Part shown: positions 42,475 through 51,834 of the stretch, piece after piece
Layout: the number at the start of each line of letters is the position of its first letter
Numbering within the stretch: position 1 is the first letter of the stretch
NCBI GenBank assembly: GCA_016648135.1
Contig: JADDOH010009995.1
Location: 1 to 64,000 of the forward strand
Direction: 5' to 3'
Origin: Agrypnia vestita
Lineage: Eukaryota; Arthropoda; Insecta; Trichoptera; Phryganeidae
DNA: 64,000 bases
Made by a program: the position numbers and the translations under genes
The notes under the pieces: generated by a model
What the model saw: only the letters and a program-made list of their open reading frames with translations
Told to the model about the DNA's origin: nothing
Databases searched by the model: none

Positions 42475-42754
42475 TCAATATATATATATAAAGAATCCCG
42501 TGTTTCCCTACCCGCCAAGTTTTCTCCACAACCAGCCTCAACCACCCATCGGTGGTTATGGTGGTAGAAAGCCTTTGGTGTCACATCGAAAATATGCGAG
42601 TTTGGTGGGGGTGGCTGTGCGTGGGTGGGAGTGGGTGACGAAAATGTGCTTTCTAGCACATTGTTTTGTTATGGAAAGGCCGCAAATGCTTCAGATTGTT
42701 TCAAAACAGGCGCGCCGACTGTGTCGGTGAGACTAAAAGGTTCCGGAAAACCTG

Positions 42755-42813
42755 CTCTAGAAAGTTCTGGAAGGAGAAGGTTATAGAAAATTCCCGAAAG
42801 TTCTATAAAGTTC
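42755..42813. promoter_or_regulatory. Heat-shock-element-like array 1 in Helitron
   Basis: The units are CTC-ta-GAA-ag-TTC-tg-GAA, a 3-base spacer GGA, then GAA-gg-TTA-ta-GAA-aa-TTC-cc-GAA-ag-TTC-ta-TAA-ag-TTC. The 5-bp register of alternating GAA and TTC is what heat shock factor trimers recognise. Two units are decayed. Confidence 0.65.
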
Positions 42814-42869
42814 TAAACTGAGTGGCGGAATGTGTCGGTGTGTCTAGAAGGACTGTACATTCGACAAAT

Positions 42870-42918
42870 TTCTTGAAAGTTCTGGAAGGAGAATGTTCTA
42901 GAAGGTTCGCGAAAGTTC
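42870..42918. promoter_or_regulatory. Heat-shock-element-like array 2 in Helitron
   Basis: The units are TTC-tt-GAA-ag-TTC-tg-GAA, a GGA spacer, then GAA-tg-TTC-ta-GAA-gg-TTC-gc-GAA-ag-TTC. All triplets are perfect, giving two consensus HSEs of four and six units separated by one 3-base spacer. Confidence 0.7.
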
Positions 42919-42969
42919 CAAACAGTGTACTAAAAATCTACGCGTGCGAAGCCGCTCGGAAACAGCTAG

Positions 42970-43194
42970 TCATTTATATAGCGTCGTTTTCGAGAATACT
43001 CACCTCAAGGGCGCAAAAAATATTACAAAATAACTTACTGACTAAAAACATATTTACTATTACTTATTGACTAGATGACATGCAAAAAATGGAATTAACA
43101 TTTAAAACTATAATAATTGGGAGTGCCAGGAAGTATCAGGTATTTTCTCGGAATGCATACGAGTAGTGGGAAACATTAGGTAGTGTTGTAATGG
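42970..43194. other. No gene seen
   Basis: This is the flank of the Helitron. Nothing recognisable is present before the LINE fragment. Confidence 0.4.
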
Positions 43195-43440
43195 TCTGAT
43201 TCTATAGGTTTTTATATGATTGTCTAAAAACTGTTTGTCTCAGTTTATCAGGTAGTTTATTTCATAACTTTGGTCCAGTCCAGCCACCATTAACAGATTT
43301 ATTTCAGCTAACCTACTTGTATTAGATGTTGATGCTGAGCGAAGTGTTAGTTGTCTGTTATTTGCGGAAAATTGAAAGCAGTCGGTAATGTATTGAGGGG
43401 CCATGTTGTGAATATTGTGAGGCATAACTTATATTCAATC
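43195..43440 (-). pseudogene. CR1-type LINE RT C-terminal fragment
   Basis: The minus strand reads HNIHNMAPQYITDCFQFSAN, NRQLTLRSASTSNTS and, after a frameshift, GPKL-stop-NKLPDKLRQTVFRQSYKNL with a stop. The AP.YI.D.F.......LRS.........F....GPKLWN.LP..LR motif is the C-terminal part of CR1-type reverse transcriptases. The expected W is a TGA stop here. Confidence 0.75.
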
Positions 43441-43511
43441 CTCTCTGGACTTTTATGCTGGGGAAGTTTTTGAAGACTGTGTGGGATATGTGCAGACTTT
43501 GAAACACCGGT

Positions 43512-43554
43512 AATAAGTATTTGATGTCATTTTTGATGACATCAAATACTTATT
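43512..43554. repeat. Perfect 19-bp hairpin
   Basis: AATAAGTATTTGATGTCAT (43512-43530) is followed by TTTTG and then its exact reverse complement (43536-43554). It lies in otherwise unstructured DNA. Confidence 0.9.
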
Positions 43555-44024
43555 ACTTATTATTGATTGTTGCTTTAATTTTGTGGTATGACATAATCAT
43601 TAATTCGAATAAGCCGACAAACTTTGATTGACTACACAGATTGTTTTTAAACGTCTACTGGTTTCGATGTACTGCACCTTCGTCAGGACGGACGCAGAAT
43701 AACGTACATTTATTTAAATTGTAAGAGTGAATTGTTATGTGGGGGCATAATAGATAGAGTGAGGAGTAAAGTAGTGGATGTTGGTAAATTAAAATATTTT
43801 TATCATTAAAATTAGTATTAATGGATATTTTCCACTAACACTTCCAAATTATCCAATCGCAAAACTGTTTTTTTTTTTTAAATTGCGGCCTGTCTCTAGA
43901 AAGCGGCAAAAAATGTATAAAATTATATTTAAATATTAAATATTATATAAAAATTAAAGACGATAATTCATCCAAGTTTTCAAATCTATGTACGTGTACT
44001 ACAGGCCCACCCTATATATAGCCA
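43555..44024. other. No gene; one hammerhead-like motif
   Basis: On the minus strand at about 43690-43655, CTGACGAAGGTGCAGTACATCGAAACC (written here as CTGACGAA, GGTG..CATC stem, GAAACC) repeats the motif. The remaining DNA is AT-rich and featureless. Confidence 0.4.
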
Positions 44025-44250
44025 TCGAATTTGGAGAGCAAGCATCCAGGCCGCCGAGATGAGTTTTCTAAGGGGGGTAACGGGAGTCACACTTATGAAT
44101 AGAGTGAGAAGTGCCGACTCCTACATATAGAAAAATCACAATTGAAGTGCCTTGGACATTTGCTTAGAATGGGGGAGGAACTAGTACCATGAAGTATTCT
44201 CTTGGCAACGCCGGATGGAAGGCGACCGGTGGGTCGCCCTAGATTAAGGG
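44025..44250 (+). pseudogene. LINE C-terminal fragment
   Basis: Decayed plus frames give KCLGHLLRMGEELVP, LLATPDGRRPVGRPRLR preceded by a block resembling ..SFLRGVTGVTLMNRVRS.. The LGHLLRM and GRRPVGRPRLR words identify the C-terminus of an RTE-like LINE. No 3' tail is seen because another repeat follows. Confidence 0.7.
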
Positions 44251-44277
44251 TTTTTAACTTTTTTTACACACATCCCA

Positions 44278-44600
44278 CAAAGTCGGTGTCCATCATAACT
44301 TTAAATCTACTGCACCGATCCTTTTGAAATTTTGAACACTATTTCTGTACATAATTTAAGAGGTAACGCTGGAGACTTTTTTCAGATTTGTTATTAATTT
44401 TTATTTTTTAATAACAAATTAGTCGATATTTTTCGCAAAAAATCGCGTTTTTCCCTTCAAAGTGTTCCAAAAAATTGAAAAATTGAAATTTTAAAAAACC
44501 CTCCCAGCGTTACCTGGGAAAATCTATTATCTAACGAATGAACTTTGATTTTTTGATTTCAGATGATCTAGCACCAAGTTATGATGGACACCGCAATTCT
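44278..44600. repeat. Inverted-repeat element (GTCGGTGTCCATCATAACTT)
   Basis: CGGTGTCCATCATAACTT (44284-44301) and AAGTTATGATGGACACCG (44577-44594) are exact reverse complements. Inside, AGGTAACGCTGG and CCAGCGTTACCT form a second pair. It is a foldback-type MITE of about 315 bp with no coding trace. Confidence 0.75.
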
Positions 44601-44759
44601 ACTTTTTTCCGAGACACGTCCGAATAATTGCTGCCATTGCCGTATTTTTTAATATTTCGTCTTGAAAATTTTAAACAATATTCTTCAAATGTCACAATTT
44701 AATGTACCATTGGTTTAAATAAAGAAATTTTAACTGTGTCGTCACAAAAAATTCACAAA

Positions 44760-45240
44760 AACATGCCTTTTTTTGTACGAATTAACCTTACCCCCCCTTA
44801 AGCTAAGCTTTGACAATAGTAAGGTCAATTTACAAATATTTCTGACGACGTTCGATATCGCAGAGTCCATCATCAGAACTGATGTGTTGCAGTGTTTGTT
44901 GATTATATTGTGGTTAAGTATAGACTTGCAATACCGAAAGCAGGGTGTATCGTTGTCTAAGTGCTTGGATGTATCCGAAACGTTGGCCAGAAAAGTCGCA
45001 GAAGGCACGGTATTGCAGAAAACTCAAACCGGAAGATTACTCACAAAAATTGAAAATATAATAAATCTGAACGGCCGTGAAAACATAATAACATTTTTCC
45101 GAAACATCGATTCATCAATTTTTTCATACTTGACAACCCGTCTAATTCTGGAATGGTTCCACCACTGTGGCCTTGTATTATCCGTGGAGCGAACCGGTTA
45201 ATCGGTCGCGTTCTGACCACGTTCATACGTGTCTAGGCGA
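44760..45240 (-). repeat. Repeat with hammerhead-like motif, related to 52649
   Basis: The words GTCCATCATCAGAACTGATG, TGTTGCAGTGTTTGTTGATT and TTAAGTATAGACTTGCAATA match 52727-52800 closely. On the minus strand CTGATGATGGACTCTG...GAACGTCG is the recurrent motif. A 142-codon plus-strand frame (44773-45201) is laid over these repeat words and has no recognised domain, so I treat it as fortuitous. Confidence 0.55.
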
Positions 45241-45800
45241 ATCGTGCGGTAACATATTTATGTACAAGTGTTTCTAGAATGCAGGCTTACATTGTACGAC
45301 TGATTGATCCACTATATGCTCTCAAGTTTGACTTACAATATAAAAATATTTACTATCTACTACTACCTGGAGTAAGCTCACTGGGATAGGCAGAGACTAT
45401 TCGTATAAATTTACTGTACAAAATTCATTAGATACCGTTACTTGCATTTATATCTACTAGATTAAAAGTCAATGCATACACTCCTCCCTAAACTCAAGAT
45501 AATAATACGTTATAATATCAGAAGACAAAATAAACGGGATGCATTTATTCATTGTCTCGGCTCGCGGCTGTAGAAGACGAATTTTTTATTTGTAATTGTA
45601 TTTATTTATTTTTACATAAGGTGGTACAATATTTTTTTTTAATTAAAGATACATATTTTCCAATATCTCTATGAAGACTCGTGAGTATTGGTAATGAATT
45701 CATAAAAAAGCAACATTATATTAATTTTCAGGTATAATAAATATGCATTAATCTAAGTAATACAAAAAATATTGAAAATAATCAATGATTAATACAAAGC
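45241..45800. other. No gene seen
   Basis: AT-rich DNA with one phrase (CACTGGGATAGGCAGAGACT, about 45390) of a type common in moth repeats. No frame was found. Confidence 0.4.
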
Positions 45801-45827
45801 AATATATATATATACTATATATATATA

Positions 45828-45862
<35 letters not shown>
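45801..45862. repeat. (TA)n microsatellite
   Basis: Mostly TA units with CT and TCT interruptions, directly next to a pair of perfect hairpins. Confidence 0.95.
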
Positions 45863-45864
<2 letters not shown>

Positions 45865-45866
45865 TA

Positions 45867-45971
45867 CGGAATATTCTCGATAGCGAACTGATTCGCTATC
45901 GAGAATATTCCGCACATGAATAGGTACTCTAGCTCATTTTATCTGTGATGAAATGAGCTAGAGTACCTATT
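45867..45971. repeat. Two adjacent perfect 21-bp hairpins
   Basis: Hairpin 1 pairs 45867-45887 (CGGAATATTCTCGATAGCGAA) with 45892-45912, loop of 4. Hairpin 2 pairs 45919-45939 with 45951-45971, loop of 11. Both have 21-bp arms without a mismatch. They share no sequence and are 6 bases apart. There is no coding trace. Confidence 0.92.
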
Positions 45972-46204
45972 TGTGTACCTATTTATGAACTAGCATTCAC
46001 AATAAACTGTTTCGCGCTTGAATTCGAAACATCGAAATAAAATATTAATGTGACATAATATTATATTATATTAAAATTTGAATAATATGATAATTTGAGA
46101 TACATATGCTTACGTAAATGCCATGCTTTAATCATCTCTCTGCATGCCCCCGATACATAAATATCTTATACACACAAAAATCTAAAATCAGGCGCTATTA
46201 ATTG
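45972..46204. other. No gene seen
   Basis: AT-rich DNA following the hairpins. Nothing recognised. Confidence 0.45.
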
Positions 46205-46545
46205 ATATCGCATTAAAGCTATTCTTGCAGACACCTTATATTCGTTCAAAAACTCACTCATACACAACATCCATTTTCTAAACGACGACATGAACCTATA
46301 GATCCATTAAATCAATCATTCATTAAATACTAATCGCACTACACTCAAACACAAAATATATAATATACATAAATGTACATGTAAAATATAATTAATTACA
46401 AAAATACATGTTACTAGAGCGTGCCGAAGACACTTGTAATTGGGATAATGGGCATAGTCTTCACTATAATGTTTATTATCTAAGTATCATGTACCCATTG
46501 TCCTGTTAGTGTCTCTAATAAATAAGAAAAAAAAAAAAAAAATTT
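46205..46545 (+). repeat. Retroposon 3' region with poly-A
   Basis: The segment 46205-46320 matches 15055-15165 (CGTTCAAAAACTCACTCATA). The stretch ends at 46505-46545 with CTCTAATAAATAAG followed by a run of A, a typical retroposon or mRNA 3' end with an AATAAA signal. No protein trace remains, so the LINE or host source is unknown. Confidence 0.5.
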
Positions 46546-46560
46546 TTTTTAAATATTGCA

Positions 46561-46860
46561 TTCAAGTCTAATTCCGCACTTGCGATATCAACTTGCCAAA
46601 CCGCCTCTCGCGGTGTAAGCCCTCCCCCAACTTTGCGGATGTAAAGTTTATTTTTGAGGAGCTCGTTTTTTCTATGCGCTCATTTGATGAATTACCACAC
46701 GTCTCGAGGCGGCGGGCCGGAGAAACACTCAAGTCTCCGTATTTGCGCGAGCCAAAACAGGTCTTACGCGACCGGTAATTAAAAGCGAATGCGGCGCGAC
46801 AAGTTCAAGGTGTAGACGAGAGCCTGTGGGAGAATATGGTGTGTGTGTATGTGTGATTTC
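46561..46860. other. GC-rich unique segment
   Basis: This is one of the few GC-rich, apparently single-copy segments (CCGCCTCTCGCGGTGTAAGC, CTCGAGGCGGCGGGCCGGAG, GCGAATGCGGCGCGACAAG). A 61-codon plus frame at 46593-46778 has no recognised domain. It could be a conserved regulatory element, an exon remnant or an element promoter. Confidence 0.35.
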
Positions 46861-47500
46861 ATTATAAGCGTAGCTGTAGGCTTGAAAATATTTATATTAC
46901 ATCATTATCGAAGGCATTACATTTTACAATAAATTTAACATACCATAAAATGCTTGTATTAGAAGAATTAGTTAACAATTTGTTTAGTAAATCTTAGAAA
47001 AGTTTGAAACGAAGAAAACAATTTATATTGAATTTCAGTTCAAATTGAAAACTGTAGACAGAAAGGCCTGAGAGTTGTAATCGTTACAGTATCGTAACGA
47101 GAAAGTTACACTACTGTAACGAAATGGTAAGCTGAAAGAATTGCGCACTGTCCGATTTCCTTGTAATATGTCACTTTGATACAACTACGGAATACACTAG
47201 AACACCATACAGCACTCTAGGATTATCCACAACACTCGGGAGACGCCTGGAATAGCCTAGAAGTGACGGGAACCTTCTCCTAAACACTAGAAACTAGAAA
47301 AGTCTCGATTCTTTTTTTGCTTCTTATATCACATTATCATATTAGTATGTACCTCATAATTATTTGAGCCATATCGAGTACTGAGGTAGCGTTAGTGACG
47401 GATATTGCTACGCAGAGAATTATATATTTTTTTGCATTTCCTTTTATGTGCCATTTGGTAGCGTTTGCGATTGACATTCATGACATTATTACTATTTCTT
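46861..47500. other. No gene seen; weak TTC/GAA-like words
   Basis: AT-rich DNA. At about 47195-47290, words such as CACTAGAACACC and CTGGAATAGCCTAGAAG echo the HSE-bearing repeats but do not keep a pentamer register. Confidence 0.35.
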
Positions 47501-47609
47501 ACTATTTCATGAGTATGCTATAAATAAGTAAATACTTATTTATAGCATACTCATGAACTTTTGGAGCCGGCATGAAAAATATCGTCATTTTTGACGGGTT
47601 AAAGCTGAT
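47501..47609 (+). mobile_element. Helitron 3' end (family 2), decayed
   Basis: AAATACTTATTTATAGCATA is followed by ATCGTCATTTTTGACGGGTT and AAAGCTGATT. The hairpin is retained (one mismatch), but the terminal CTAG has become CTGA. Orientation is plus. Confidence 0.5.
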
Positions 47610-48190
47610 TGTTAATATAATTAATAGCAATATACTTTTTTCCCACCAAAAAAAAACAGGCATTTTCTTATTAATTATTATAAAAACCATTGAAGTGAAG
47701 AAGTGATAAAAGGCTGATTATTATTATTAATTTGCATGTTCTGCAAATTGATTGTAAAAAATGAACGTAACATATACGAGTGTGTAAACAGTACTAAGAT
47801 AAATCTTCTTAGGAGGCTGTGCGTGGGCATTCTTAATCAGAACATCCACTATTAACGATACACCCGGTACTTATTTTAAGATTTATGATGATTGCAATTA
47901 TTTAGATCAGTATTAAAAAAAAGAGAAAAAAAATTGTAGCAAGCGAAGAAATAATTAACACAAAAAATGCACGAGGAAATTATACATTTTCGCAATACAG
48001 CAGAAAAAATGACACATTTTTGTCGCTGTATTATTAGAAAATATTACACCTACATTTTTTCCGTTTTGACCAGCGTGCCACCTTGCTGTTTCCCCCACGC
48101 GGGGATAGGCAGAGAGGATAGAAAGCCGTACATGCGTACCCTGGAACACCAGCCTTGCTTCTTACAAGTTTCGTACTGTCGCGGGACGTG
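47610..48190. other. No gene seen
   Basis: AT-rich DNA to about 48060, then a balanced-composition patch with GTTTCCCCCACGCGGGGATA (a CCCCACGCGGGG palindrome at 48094-48105). Overlapping short frames on both strands have no recognised motif. Confidence 0.4.
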
Positions 48191-48640
48191 ACAAAATTTA
48201 GTCACTAAATCTTTTCGGAATATTTCACACACTTATAATTACACTGTTTCTTAATTCGCACTAATCACACGCTTTTTCTATCGCTTAGATCACTTTCAAG
48301 AGTATTCCGTTCAATTTTCGCACGTAGGTACTTCGCCCGATATGTGTCACCCGGTTTATAACGCGCTGGCTACACTGCTCTCCTAGGGTTTTAAACGTTG
48401 CTAATATCGCACTGGTTGAACGTCAATCAAAAACTCATTGCGCAGTACTTGCGTCGCCTTTTATATACAAAACATGTTGGTTTCGTTTTAAACATTTACT
48501 CGAATTTTCTAGTGTTACCGATCCAGGTCGATTCTAGATTGTTCCAGGTGTGTTACGGAGTGTTCCCGAGATTTTGAGAGACTTCGGTAGTACGAAATTT
48601 CTCCGGATTCTAGCATCCCGTTATAGTACATTTATGTCGA
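48191..48640. repeat. Promoter-like repeat related to 38800-39230
   Basis: Spaced TTCAC and CACGC words, then a TTTTATATAC TATA-like word at about 48459, then TTC-rich sequence (GATTCTAGATTGTTCCAGG). The layout parallels 38800-39233, but the TTC/GAA register is mostly lost. Confidence 0.35.
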
Positions 48641-49055
48641 TTGTCGAGGCTTTTAATAGGGTCTTCTTTCAGTATATGATTTACCTTGCCATTTCTGTCG
48701 TCAACACTCGTGTAATATATTTTTCTCACCACTCTCTCTCCATTCTACACGATCAAACCATCTAAGCGATCCTCTACAATTCTATTCACTATATTTAGAT
48801 CAGACTTACATTATTTCCTTTTTTGTTAATTATTTTCTCCATCATCATCTCCATCTTTTTCTTTTGTTTAAATTTTTTATTCTTTCTTTCTATATAATTA
48901 ATATGCCTTAGTATATCATAAATATTTATCATTACTTTCATATTTCTAAATGTGGAGACCTGTAATTGGCCATCTATATTGTATCAATGTTTTCTATGCT
49001 TTTTTTTGTGCTGTTGGTCTTCCATAAACATTAAATAAATAAAAAAAAAAAAAAT
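48641..49055 (+). other. Possible retroposon 3' end with poly-A
   Basis: T-rich DNA ends with TTCCATAAACATTAAATAAA and a run of A at about 49040-49056, like a LINE 3' tail. No protein trace was recognised upstream. Confidence 0.35.
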
Positions 49056-49323
49056 GGGTTTGCCAATAAAAGTGTGATTTCATTACCACTAAATTCATTT
49101 TTTTTGTTCCCTTTAATCTCCTTCATTTCCATAGATCAGTGATGGTACTAGAACTCCATTTTGCAACATCAGTCTGGCCTCGGCTGACAATTTTCATTTA
49201 AAATTATTAAGTAACTACATATGAGAATACAATATGACGAATGAATTAATTTTATTTATGACATTTCTCAGATTATATCTTTATCGATATCATAAAAATC
49301 TCGTTTCGATTGCAATTACAATA

Positions 49324-50095
49324 TACTCGCTGTAACCCGTCAAAAATGACGGTAATTTTACATGCCGCTTCCTAAAGAATAAGTATTTACTTATTTATAG
49401 CCGACATCCATGAAATAGCAGATAATGACGACTTTTATCAAAATATTTGAACATTTTTTTTATTTATTTTTTTAATTTATTTCAAAAAATCCTTGTTTAC
49501 AAATAAAGGTACTTAATACTAGTTTAACAATAAAATATAAGATAAATTACACTTTTTTTTTGTTAAATTTGTGGATTATGCCACTCTACTAGGCTACGCC
49601 TGTCCCAGAGTGGCGTTATAGAACACAATTATAATATTTTTTTGAATTCGTCAGTAATATTTATTTTCATAAGGTAGTAATTATATATCTACAAAGTATC
49701 AGGTGTAATGTTAGTGAAAGTTGAGTGTGTCATAAGTCCAGGTGTAAAGATGTGTAGAATAATTGTTTAATGTAAAAAGGGTTAAAGTTTTGTTTAAGAT
49801 TATTTTTTATTTTCCTTAATTAATTTATTTATTTATATAGGTATATATTTTTATTTGTAGAACATGTTTTTTATATTTCCCCTGCCGGCAGTTAAATGTA
49901 CCTACTATTCTAAACCCTAGTGATTGTTGCCGCCTTAGGGTTTGCTGGCCCGGGGTTCGAGCCTCATCTTGGGCCGTATAATTTCGTTTTGTTGTAGCGA
50001 ATTCGAAGGAAATTACGGACGTTACACGAAGTTACGGGGACAGACAGACAGACGGACGGACGGACAACAAAACTAATATGTTTGATAATACCAAA
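49324..50095 (-). mobile_element. Helitron family 2, longest copy
   Basis: On the minus strand the 3' end has a perfect hairpin CCGTCA-TTTT-TGACGG (49337-49352), then GTTACAGCGAG (CTAG mutated by one base). The other side reaches a CAGACAGACAGACGGACGG simple repeat (50040-50070) and AATATGTTTGATAAT, as in the copy at 18812. AT-rich DNA and a tRNA-like SINE head (GGTTCGAGCCT at 49955) lie inside. No Rep/helicase is encoded. Confidence 0.6.
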
Positions 50096-50396
50096 CATTA
50101 CGCCAATTGTGCCATACCTACGCAGATTTATTTGTGTTGTAATCAATAATGCAATATAACGACTGAAAGATCTGAAGAGCTTTTAATATAAAGTTAACAT
50201 AACATAATGTAAAGTTAACAAGTGTGTGATTTAACACGATTATCACTGTCATGCTTATGTGTACAGATTACAAGGAAAGAAAGAAGAAATAAAGTTTGAC
50301 AACATTCATTTTTAACGTTTTATAATTTTACTAGCTGTGCCCGCGCGGCTTCGCACGCGTAGATTTTTAGTACACTGTTTGAATCGTCATAAAACT

Positions 50397-50440
50397 TTCG
50401 CGAACCTTCTAGAACATTCTCCTTCCAGAACTTTCAAGAA
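50397..50440. promoter_or_regulatory. Heat-shock-element-like array 1 (copy 2)
   Basis: The units are TTC-gc-GAA-cc-TTC-ta-GAA-ca-TTC, a 3-base spacer TCC, then TTC-ca-GAA-ct-TTC-aa-GAA. All nine triplets are perfect. It corresponds to 42870-42918 in the other copy. Confidence 0.7.
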
Positions 50441-50498
50441 ATTTATCGAATGTACAGGATCCTTCTAGACACACCGACACATTCTGCCACTCAGTTTA

Positions 50499-50556
50499 GA
50501 ACCTTATAGAACTTTCGGGAATTTTCTAGAACCTTCTCCTTCCAGAACATTCTAGA
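50499..50556. promoter_or_regulatory. Heat-shock-element-like array 2 (copy 2)
   Basis: The units are GAA-cc-TTA-ta-GAA-ct-TTC-gg-GAA-tt-TTC-ta-GAA-cc-TTC, a TCC spacer, then TTC-ca-GAA-ca-TTC-ta-GAG. Only two of twelve triplets deviate. It corresponds to 42755-42813. Confidence 0.7.
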
Positions 50557-50837
50557 GCAGGTTTTTCCGGAACCTTCTAGACTCACCGAACCAGTCGGCG
50601 CGCCTATTTTGAAATAATCTGAAGCATTTGCGGCCTTCCCATAACAAAACAATGTGCTAGAAAGCAAATTTTCGTCGTCACCCACTCCCACCCACGCACA
50701 GCCACCCCCACCAAACTCGCATATTTTCGATGTGACACCAAGGGCTATCCACCACCATAACCATTGGTGGGTGGTTGTGGAGAAAACTTGGCGGGTAGGG
50801 AAACACGGGTTACTTTATATATATATATATATATTGA

Positions 50838-51059
50838 TTGCAATTTGTTAGTAAATGGTTGCTTGGCATTGTTCTTGCATAAGTAGGTAGCGAGTATATT
50901 ATTTAAATATATTTTCAGCTAGATACTGTGTAGGTATGAAATTCGCATAATAAACCACCTACAAGGACCTTAGACATTCATTTTCAAACGTTTGAAATTC
51001 TAAAATGTGAGTTTGACGTTTATATGTAGGTACTAAAAAAAACGGCACGATAACCATAA
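50838..51059. other. No gene seen
   Basis: AT-rich flank of the Helitron. Nothing recognised. Confidence 0.45.
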
Positions 51060-51350
51060 CTATAATAAAGATGAACAAGTTAGTATAGATGGATTTCGCA
51101 ACTGGTAACTATACCTCTTTATTTTATTTTTCGAAGAGAAGTTTTTTAAGCAATATTCCTTATTAACGCATATGTGATATTCTTTCGAATTTACAGCACT
51201 TAAGCCAGCTCGTACGGGTTGTGGGCCCAGAGCCATCGTTTAAGAGACTTCCATCCACTTTTCTCATATGTAAATTAGCTTCGTCCCTGTGAGAATTTAT
51301 CCTTAATTAATTTATCATCCACCTGGGGACAAAATCCAGTAACTGTGTTC
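51060..51350 (+). repeat. Foldback-family copy
   Basis: The segment 51195-51350 has the arm words (CCAGCTCGTACGGGTTGTGG, TAGCTTCGTCCCTGTGAGAA, TTAATTAATTTATC). The segment 51070-51195 is the inverted match of 10600-10720 (TATTTTTCGAAG, GCAATATTCCTTATTAA). Confidence 0.65.
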
Positions 51351-51394
51351 TTTGAACATACTTTCATGTAAAAATATTGTTTAAAAAAAATTAT

Positions 51395-51790
51395 TATAAT
51401 TTAAAAAAAAGTTTTTTAAGCAATATTCCTTGTTAATGAGAAAAAATCAACACATGTCTCTAGCAGAGACCATAGTAATATATGAAAGGTTCTTGTTTCG
51501 GACACACATATATATATAGAACTTTCAAAATTTGATAATGTGTTGATGTTCTTACGATGAAATTGGTGAACCTTGCATTGTGTAGAATGATCACATAAGC
51601 CAGCTCATATAGGTTGTAAGCCCAGAGTCATTCCATTCAAGAGACTTCCATCCACTTTACTCACATGTGAATTAGCTTCGTCTCTGAGAGAATTTATGTT
51701 TAATTAATTAATCATCCCTCTGGGGACAAAATCCAGTAACTGTGTTCTCAGAACATACTTTCATGTTAAAATATTGTTTAAAAAAAATTC
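51395..51790 (+). repeat. Foldback-family copy, tandem to the previous one
   Basis: It repeats the order TTTTTTAAGCAATATTCCTT, TGATGTTCTTACGATGAAAT, GTGATCACATAAGCCAGC-like words, TAGCTTCGTCTCTGAGAGAA and the end CCCTCTGGGGACAAAATCCA. The end segment GGACAAAATCCAGTAACTGT occurs in both this copy and the preceding one, indicating a local duplication of about 400 bp. Confidence 0.65.
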
Positions 51791-51834
51791 GCATGGAAAC
51801 CGGAGTGATAGATAAGCCATGTCAAGTCAAAAAA

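Larger units (their letters stand above)
42475..42969 (+). mobile_element. Non-autonomous Helitron with HSE arrays, copy 1
   Basis: The element starts A|TCAATATATATATATAAAG and ends GCCGCTCGGAAACAGCTAG|T. 5' TC, 3' CTAG and insertion between A and T are Helitron hallmarks, and the 3' region has a short GC-rich hairpin. The 495-bp body matches the minus-strand copy at 50331-50837 over its whole length. It encodes no Rep/helicase. It contains two arrays of alternating GAA/TTC pentamers (42755-42813 and 42870-42918). Confidence 0.85.
50331..50837 (-). mobile_element. Non-autonomous Helitron with HSE arrays, copy 2
   Basis: Read on the minus strand it begins TC(AATATATATA...) at 50837 and ends with GAAGCCGCGCGGGCACAGC then TAG at 50331, between A and T. 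The GTGC/GCAC and CCGCGCGG words form the 3' hairpin. The 507-bp copy is colinear with 42475-42969. The 3' end is better preserved here. Confidence 0.88.

Noticed and set aside
44773..45201. 142-codon plus-strand open frame
   Set aside because: It lies over repeat words shared with 52727-52800, where the frame is not maintained, and has no recognised domain. It is more likely a fortuitous frame in a non-coding repeat.
47195..47290. Further heat-shock-element array
   Set aside because: GAA- and TTC-like words are present, but the 5-bp register is not kept over three units.
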